A DNA stretch of 64,000 nucleotides from Streptomyces sp. CB02959 (lineage in GTDB: Bacteria > Actinomycetota > Actinomycetes > Streptomycetales > Streptomycetaceae), in contig NZ_NNBP01000009.1 in NCBI RefSeq assembly GCF_002803155.1, positions 1-64,000 of the forward strand. The letters run 5' to 3'. Position 1 is the first letter of the stretch, and every line of letters begins with the position of its first letter. The position numbers were made by a program, and so were the translations under genes. Below, piece by piece: positions 59,822 through 64,000 of the stretch. The notes beneath the pieces were generated by a model. The model was not told the origin of the DNA. It did no database searches and worked only from the letters and a program-made list of their open reading frames with translations.

Positions 59822-59980
59822 TGCCCACGCGCTCGGTGCTGTCATGCCGGGACGGGCCGCGAGGGTGACCGCCGCCGCGGGCCCGCCCCGGCATGGTGAT
59901 CTCGTACCCACCTTGCGGAACGTCACGCCCAGGGGATCTTGGGAGCGTCCTCGTGGGGGTTTCCGGCGTCGGCCGGCGGG

Positions 59981-60646
59981 TCAGCCGAGGACGAGCGGGA
60001 GTTGCGGTGCCAGGTGGCCCAGTGCGGCAAGGTCGGCCTGCTGCGCTTCGGTCGGGACGCGTCGTCCCGTGCCGACCAGCAGCGCGTCCTGGTCGGAGAA
60101 CGACAGGGGGAACGCCGCCCCGGCGATCTCCTCCAGCAACTTGCGTGACCGGGCGAGGCTCTCGGCGGGCGGCTCCGCCGCGTCGGGGAGGTGCGCGACC
60201 AGGTCGAGGTGGTGCAGGGTCCATTCCAGGACGTACGCGGAGAGGTAGTCGCCCGCGGTGAGCACCTCGTCCTGGGTGCCCACCCGGAGGGCGGGGTCGG
60301 CGAGTTCGGCCGCGCGACCGGCGGCGGAGCCGACGTCGTCGAGATGGAACTGCAGCAGCGACGGGTCCTCGTACGCGGCGGCCAGCCGGACGGTCAGCGC
60401 GTCGAGCGGATCGTCGCCGGTCGGCGGCGTTTCGGCGACGTTCCAGTAGGTCACCGCGGTGCGCGTGGGTTCCGTGTCGGCGGGCGTCACGAGGGTGATC
60501 AGGACGTCCTGGGCGTCGATGATCAGGTGGCTCACCAGGTCCCGTACAAGCCAGCCGGTGCAGCCGGAGGGGCGTGTGAAGTCCTCGGCGGGGAGTTCGG
60601 CGACCGCCGTGCGCAACGCCGTCCATGAGCGTGAGAAGAGGTCCAC
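59981..60646 (-). CDS. Maleylpyruvate isomerase-like (MDMPI/DinB-fold) protein
   Basis: 221 residues. The N-terminal four-helix DinB-like domain has TRPSGCTGWLVRDLVSHLIID and later EWTLHHLDLVAHLPD, whose histidines form the metal site of mycothiol-dependent isomerases and transferases. Actinobacteria use mycothiol instead of glutathione. The substrate is unknown. The GTG at 60646 is leaderless (TAGCTT six bases upstream). No linked partner. Confidence 0.85.
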   Translation of the reverse strand: MDLFSRSWTALRTAVAELPAEDFTRPSGCTGWLVRDLVSHLIIDAQDVLITLVTPADTEPTRTAVTYWNVAETPPTGDDPLDALTVRLAAAYEDPSLLQFHLDDVGSAAGRAAELADPALRVGTQDEVLTAGDYLSAYVLEWTLHHLDLVAHLPDAAEPPAESLARSRKLLEEIAGAAFPLSFSDQDALLVGTGRRVPTEAQQADLAALGHLAPQLPLVLG

Positions 60647-60652
60647 GGCGGC

Positions 60653-60658
60653 AAGCTA
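60653..60658 (-). promoter_or_regulatory. Leaderless -10 box (TAGCTT)
   Basis: TAGCTT, six bases, then GTG at 60646 on the minus strand. Confidence 0.45.
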
Positions 60659-60741
60659 ACTACGCGCGGCCCGCCCGGCGACCGAATTTCCCCCGGGTTT
60701 GCTCGTCGATCGCGGGGCGGGAGGCGCGGGCCGTCGTCGCT

Positions 60742-61818
60742 TTACAGGGCGCCGCGGCGCCACTCCCGTAGGAGCAGGTATCCCAGGTACGCGCCGCCCA
60801 GGGCCATCGTCCAGATGCCGACGGGCAGTTTGTCGAAGAGCGGGGCGTTCTGCGCCGCCAGATCGGCGAGGACCAGCAGCAGGGCGCCCGAGAGTGCGGA
60901 GAGCGCCAAGTGCGGGCCGGTGCCGCGGGTGATCCGCTTGACGATCTGCGGTGCGGTCAGCGCGATGAACGAGATCGGGCCGGCGGCCGTGACGGCCCCG
61001 GCGGACAGCACGATCGTCAGCAGCACGGCGCCGGTGAAGGCGCGTTCCGGCCGCGCGCCCAGCGCGGCCGCCGTGGTCTGGCCCATCTCGCTGAGTCCCA
61101 GCGGCCGGGACAGCAGCGCGGCGCACGGTGCGCAGAGCAGCAGCACCACGCCGATGGTCAGCGCGTCGCTCCAGGATCGTGCGGTCAGGCTGCCGTTGAG
61201 GTACGAGCTCAACACGGTGGCCTGATCGCGTGCGATGGCGTAGACGATGTACTGGATGAAGGCGGTTGCCATGGCGGAGACGCCGATGCCCGCGATGACC
61301 AGGCGGCTGGGGTTGCGGAAGCCGCTGCCGGTCGACACGTAGACCAGCGCCATCGCCGCCAGCGCTCCGCCGAGTGCCCCCAGGGCGACCGGGGCGCCCG
61401 GGAAGAGCAGGGCGACCAGTGCGGCGCCCGCGCCGGCCCCCGGGCCGAGGCCGATGACGTCCGGGCTGCCCAGCGGATTGCGGGTCACCGACTGGAAGAG
61501 GGCGCCGGACAGCCCGAAGGCTGCGCCCGCGGCGACCGCCACCGTCAGCCGCGGTCCGCGCAACCGGTCCAGCACGAAGGAGTCCACGCCGACGGCGTGA
61601 CCGGTCAGCGCCGCGGGCAGGTCCGGCAGGGCGATGCCCAGGCGGCCCACGGTGAGGGTGGCGGTGCAGGCCACCAGAATCGCCACGACCAGGGCAGCGC
61701 CGACCCAGACCATCCGGGCCTGGACCCGCAGGGCGACCGCCGAGCCGAGCCGGATGTGGAGTTTCCGGCTGCCCGGCCGCCGGACTGCCGAGGGGGTGAG
61801 GGTGGAGGAAGGGGTCAT
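60742..61818 (-). CDS. FecCD-type iron-siderophore ABC permease (second subunit)
   Basis: 358 residues with about nine or ten TM helices. FQSVTRNPLGSPDVIGLGPGAGAGAA and GPISFIALTAPQIVKRI are conserved FecCD segments; the latter includes the ATPase-contact loop. The ATG at 61818 overlaps the first permease stop as ATGA. It imports ferric-siderophore across the membrane as half of a heterodimer with the upstream permease. No ATPase gene follows. Confidence 0.92.
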   Translation of the reverse strand: MTPSSTLTPSAVRRPGSRKLHIRLGSAVALRVQARMVWVGAALVVAILVACTATLTVGRLGIALPDLPAALTGHAVGVDSFVLDRLRGPRLTVAVAAGAAFGLSGALFQSVTRNPLGSPDVIGLGPGAGAGAALVALLFPGAPVALGALGGALAAMALVYVSTGSGFRNPSRLVIAGIGVSAMATAFIQYIVYAIARDQATVLSSYLNGSLTARSWSDALTIGVVLLLCAPCAALLSRPLGLSEMGQTTAAALGARPERAFTGAVLLTIVLSAGAVTAAGPISFIALTAPQIVKRITRGTGPHLALSALSGALLLVLADLAAQNAPLFDKLPVGIWTMALGGAYLGYLLLREWRRGAL

Positions 61819-62849
61819 GAGGTGGCTCGCATCCTGCGAACGGCGATGAGGAGGGCGGGGGCGCCGGCGAAGGCGGTGACGACACCGACCATCAGCTCCT
61901 GCGGGCGCACCACCAGCCTCCCGATGACGTCGGCGGCGAGCAGCAGGGTGGGGCCGAGCAGGGCGCTGAGCACGATCTGTCGCCGCAGGTCGGCTCCCAG
62001 GAAGGTGCGGGCCAGGTGCGGGACGGCGAGTCCGACGAAGGCGATCGGCCCCGCGGCCGCGGTGGCGGCGGCGCTCAGTACCGTGGCGGTCAGCAGCGCG
62101 ACGGCCTTCACCCGCTCCGGGCGGGCGCCGAGCGCCGTCGCGGAATCCTCGCCCAGGGCGACCGCGTTCAGGCCGCGGCCGAGCAGCAGGGCGACGGCGA
62201 ATCCGGCGACGGCCAGCGGCAGCACGCCGCGTACGGCGTCCCAGTCGTGTCCGCCGAGGGCGCCGACGACCCAGTAGCGGTAGCTGTCGAACACCTGCGG
62301 GCGGCTGAGGGTGACGGCTTGGATGAAGGCGCTCAGCACGGCGGTGAGCACCGCGCCGCCGAGCACCAGCCGGACCGGGCTGACTCCGCTGCCGAGGGCA
62401 CCGATGACGTAGACGAACAGGCCGGTCAGCAGGGCGCCGGGCAGTGCCCACAGCAGTGTCTGGGTCTGTCCGGAAGCGCCGGCGAACGCGGTGGCGGCCA
62501 CCACGCTCGCGGCGGCTCCGGTGTTGACGCCCAACAGGCCGGGCTCGGCGAGCGGGTTGCGGGTCACCGCCTGCATCAGGACGCCCGCCACGGCGAGGCC
62601 GAGGCCCACCACGATGCCGAGTGCGGTGCGCGGATAGCGGCTCTCGACGACGGTGCGGGTGTAGGTGTCGCCGTGGCCGGTGACGGCGTCCCAGACCTGG
62701 CCCGGGGCCAGGGTCTTGCTGCCGAACATGATGCTGGCGAGGCAGACGAGAACGAGGGCGGCCAGCGCCAGCAGCAGCACCGCCGCGGTGCGCCGGGCGG
62801 GCCGGCGCACACGCGCCGGCCGCTCCTCGGTGGCGAGGGTCGAAGTCAT
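61815..62849 (-). CDS. FecCD-type iron-siderophore ABC permease (first subunit)
   Basis: 344 residues with the same fold: MQAVTRNPLAEPGLLGVNTGAA and GPIAFVGLAVPHLARTF. It starts 22 bases after the binding-protein stop and overlaps the second permease by four bases. The N-terminal basic tail (RPARVRRPARR) faces the cytoplasm. Confidence 0.92.
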   Translation of the reverse strand: MTSTLATEERPARVRRPARRTAAVLLLALAALVLVCLASIMFGSKTLAPGQVWDAVTGHGDTYTRTVVESRYPRTALGIVVGLGLAVAGVLMQAVTRNPLAEPGLLGVNTGAAASVVAATAFAGASGQTQTLLWALPGALLTGLFVYVIGALGSGVSPVRLVLGGAVLTAVLSAFIQAVTLSRPQVFDSYRYWVVGALGGHDWDAVRGVLPLAVAGFAVALLLGRGLNAVALGEDSATALGARPERVKAVALLTATVLSAAATAAAGPIAFVGLAVPHLARTFLGADLRRQIVLSALLGPTLLLAADVIGRLVVRPQELMVGVVTAFAGAPALLIAVRRMRATS

Positions 62850-62871
62850 GAGTCGGGCCCGTTTCCCGGCG

Positions 62872-63912
62872 TTACTTACCGGCCTTCTTGACCGCGCTGT
62901 CGATCAGGGGCAGGTAGCGCTTGATGCTGTAGGGCACGGTCAGCGGGTTGATCATGGAGGAGGCGGTGACGAAGGAGTTGTCCGAACTCGCCACGACGGC
63001 GTCCTTCTTGATGGCGGGCATGGCGGCGTACAGCGGCTGCTTCTCGATGTCGCTGCGGGTCTTGGCGTCGGAGTAGAAGGTGAACAGCAGGTCGCTCTTG
63101 TCGAGCTTGTCGGCGTTCTCCAGGCCGATGAGGGACGAGTCGGTGCCCTCGGTCTCCTTGAAGGTGTTGACCACCGGGTCGACCCGGAGTCCCAGGGACT
63201 TCACCATCTCCACCCGCTGCTCGGTGGGCTTGAACACGCCCAACGTGCCCGGTCCGGAGGTGTAGATGTAGGAGAAGGTCACGTTCTTGTAGTTCGGCCG
63301 GGTGGCGGCGGCCTCGGCGAGCTGCTTCTTGATGCCCGTGACCAGCTCGGTGCCCTTCGCCGGCTGCCCGAGGGCCTTGGCGATGATGTTGATCTGCTGG
63401 TCCCAGTCGGTGCTCCACGCCTTGTCCGGGTACGCCACCGTCGGAGCGATGTCCTTGAGGATGTCGTACTGCTTGGCCGTGATACCCGACCACGGCGCGA
63501 GGATCACGTCGGGGGCGAGTTCGGTGATCGCCTCGATGTCGAGCTGGTCGCCGCCCTTGAACTGCTTGGGGAGCGGGTCGCCGGACTTCTTGACCGCGTC
63601 CTTGATCCAGGGAAGGTAGCCGGACTTGTCACTGCCCCAGGGGTACTCCTCCACGCCGACCGGCGTGTGGCCGAGGGCGATGGCCGTCTCGGCCGACCCC
63701 TGGCCGAGGGTGACGATCCGCTTGGGCTCCTTGTCGATCTTGGCGGTGCCCAGCGCGCTCTTGATGGACACCGGGAAGGCGCCGTGCGAGCCGCCCGAAG
63801 CGGCGTCGTCGCCCTTCCCCCCGCCACCGCAGGCGCTGACGAACAACAGCAGCGAGGCCGCTGCCGAGGCGGTGAAGAGACGACGCGATACGCGGCGCGA
63901 AGCGATGGCCAT
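62872..63912 (-). CDS. Iron-siderophore ABC transporter substrate-binding lipoprotein
   Basis: 346 residues. RRVSRR and a hydrophobic stretch end in the lipobox VSAC. The mature protein has the periplasmic-binding fold of class III (KRIVTLGQGSAETAIALGHTPVGV, ELAPDVILAPWSG, long connecting helix). The ATG at 63912 has AAAAGGA eight bases upstream; a reading to 63939 is longer without support. It is first gene of the import operon. An iron-box (DmdR) site is not complete within the 88 bases left to the window edge. Confidence 0.93.
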   Translation of the reverse strand: MAIASRRVSRRLFTASAAASLLLFVSACGGGGKGDDAASGGSHGAFPVSIKSALGTAKIDKEPKRIVTLGQGSAETAIALGHTPVGVEEYPWGSDKSGYLPWIKDAVKKSGDPLPKQFKGGDQLDIEAITELAPDVILAPWSGITAKQYDILKDIAPTVAYPDKAWSTDWDQQINIIAKALGQPAKGTELVTGIKKQLAEAAATRPNYKNVTFSYIYTSGPGTLGVFKPTEQRVEMVKSLGLRVDPVVNTFKETEGTDSSLIGLENADKLDKSDLLFTFYSDAKTRSDIEKQPLYAAMPAIKKDAVVASSDNSFVTASSMINPLTVPYSIKRYLPLIDSAVKKAGK

Positions 63913-64000
63913 GCCAGGTCCTTTTCTTCGAGGCAGCACGACGTAGAGCCCGCATGCCTGTGGTTGACAATCCGTCCGGACGGAGAGAGAAGTAACCCCA

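Noticed and set aside
63940..64000. Iron-box (DmdR/IdeR) upstream of the siderophore operon
   Set aside because: Only a weak partial match at the very edge; the site, if present, lies beyond the window.

Overview
The window reads as chromosomal DNA of a Streptomyces-type actinomycete. GC is very high, and GTG starts and 4-bp stop/start overlaps are common. Several genes look leaderless (a TANNNT box six or seven bases before ATG/GTG). There is one initiator tRNA. The families present are typical of streptomycetes: an ECF41/SigJ sigma factor, a SARP/AfsR-type regulator, an NADPH-type assimilatory nitrate reductase fusion, DUF1707 and DUF4232 proteins, an Endo H-like glycosidase, and many TetR/ArsR regulators with small enzymes. 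No rRNA, CRISPR array, insertion sequence or replication origin was seen. At least four decayed genes and the patchwork content suggest an accessory or chromosome-arm setting (inference).

Layout. 0-9.9 kb: an MFS exporter divergent from an ArsR-like regulator across three tandem palindromes, a SnoaL-like protein, tRNA-fMet, a small secreted peptide, a polyprenyl diphosphate synthase, a Ser/Thr kinase fused to a 14-TM MFS transporter, and a carboxymuconolactone decarboxylase/SigJ operon behind an ECF41-type promoter. 10.1-18.4 kb: a glycan-directed island. It holds a secreted Endo H-like glycosidase, a small C2-like protein, a six-bladed NHL propeller-ricin lectin, an aerolysin/ETX-MTX2-like pore-former with a partner protein, a possible beta-trefoil protein, and a ricin lectin fused to a seven-repeat FG-GAP propeller. 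None of the last five has a visible signal peptide. This is the best candidate for an undescribed system.

18.6-35.4 kb: a methyltransferase, an M24-type peptidase, the NasA/CysJ-like nitrate reductase fusion with a GlnR-like site, a giant SARP-NTPase regulator divergent from a TauD-like dioxygenase, then a two-component system divergent from a ferric reductase-like/FMN-binding/ApbE operon. 35.5-52.7 kb: assorted enzymes (four of the window's five class I methyltransferases, Old Yellow Enzyme, class II aldolase, NmrA and SDR proteins, GT39-type glycosyltransferase, esterase), TetR regulators with well-defined operators, small secreted peptides and GNAT remnants. 53-55.7 kb: a membrane-anchored polymorphic toxin (LppX-like domain, Hint autoprotease, EndoU/BECR-like C-terminus) followed by a probable immunity gene.

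55.8-64 kb: a flavodoxin/NDH-2-like operon with a Crp-like site, a decayed FAD monooxygenase, a DUF1707 gene with a symmetric operator, a maleylpyruvate isomerase-like protein, and a siderophore ABC importer (binding protein plus two permeases, no ATPase inside the window). Family names come from motif recognition by eye. No database search was run.
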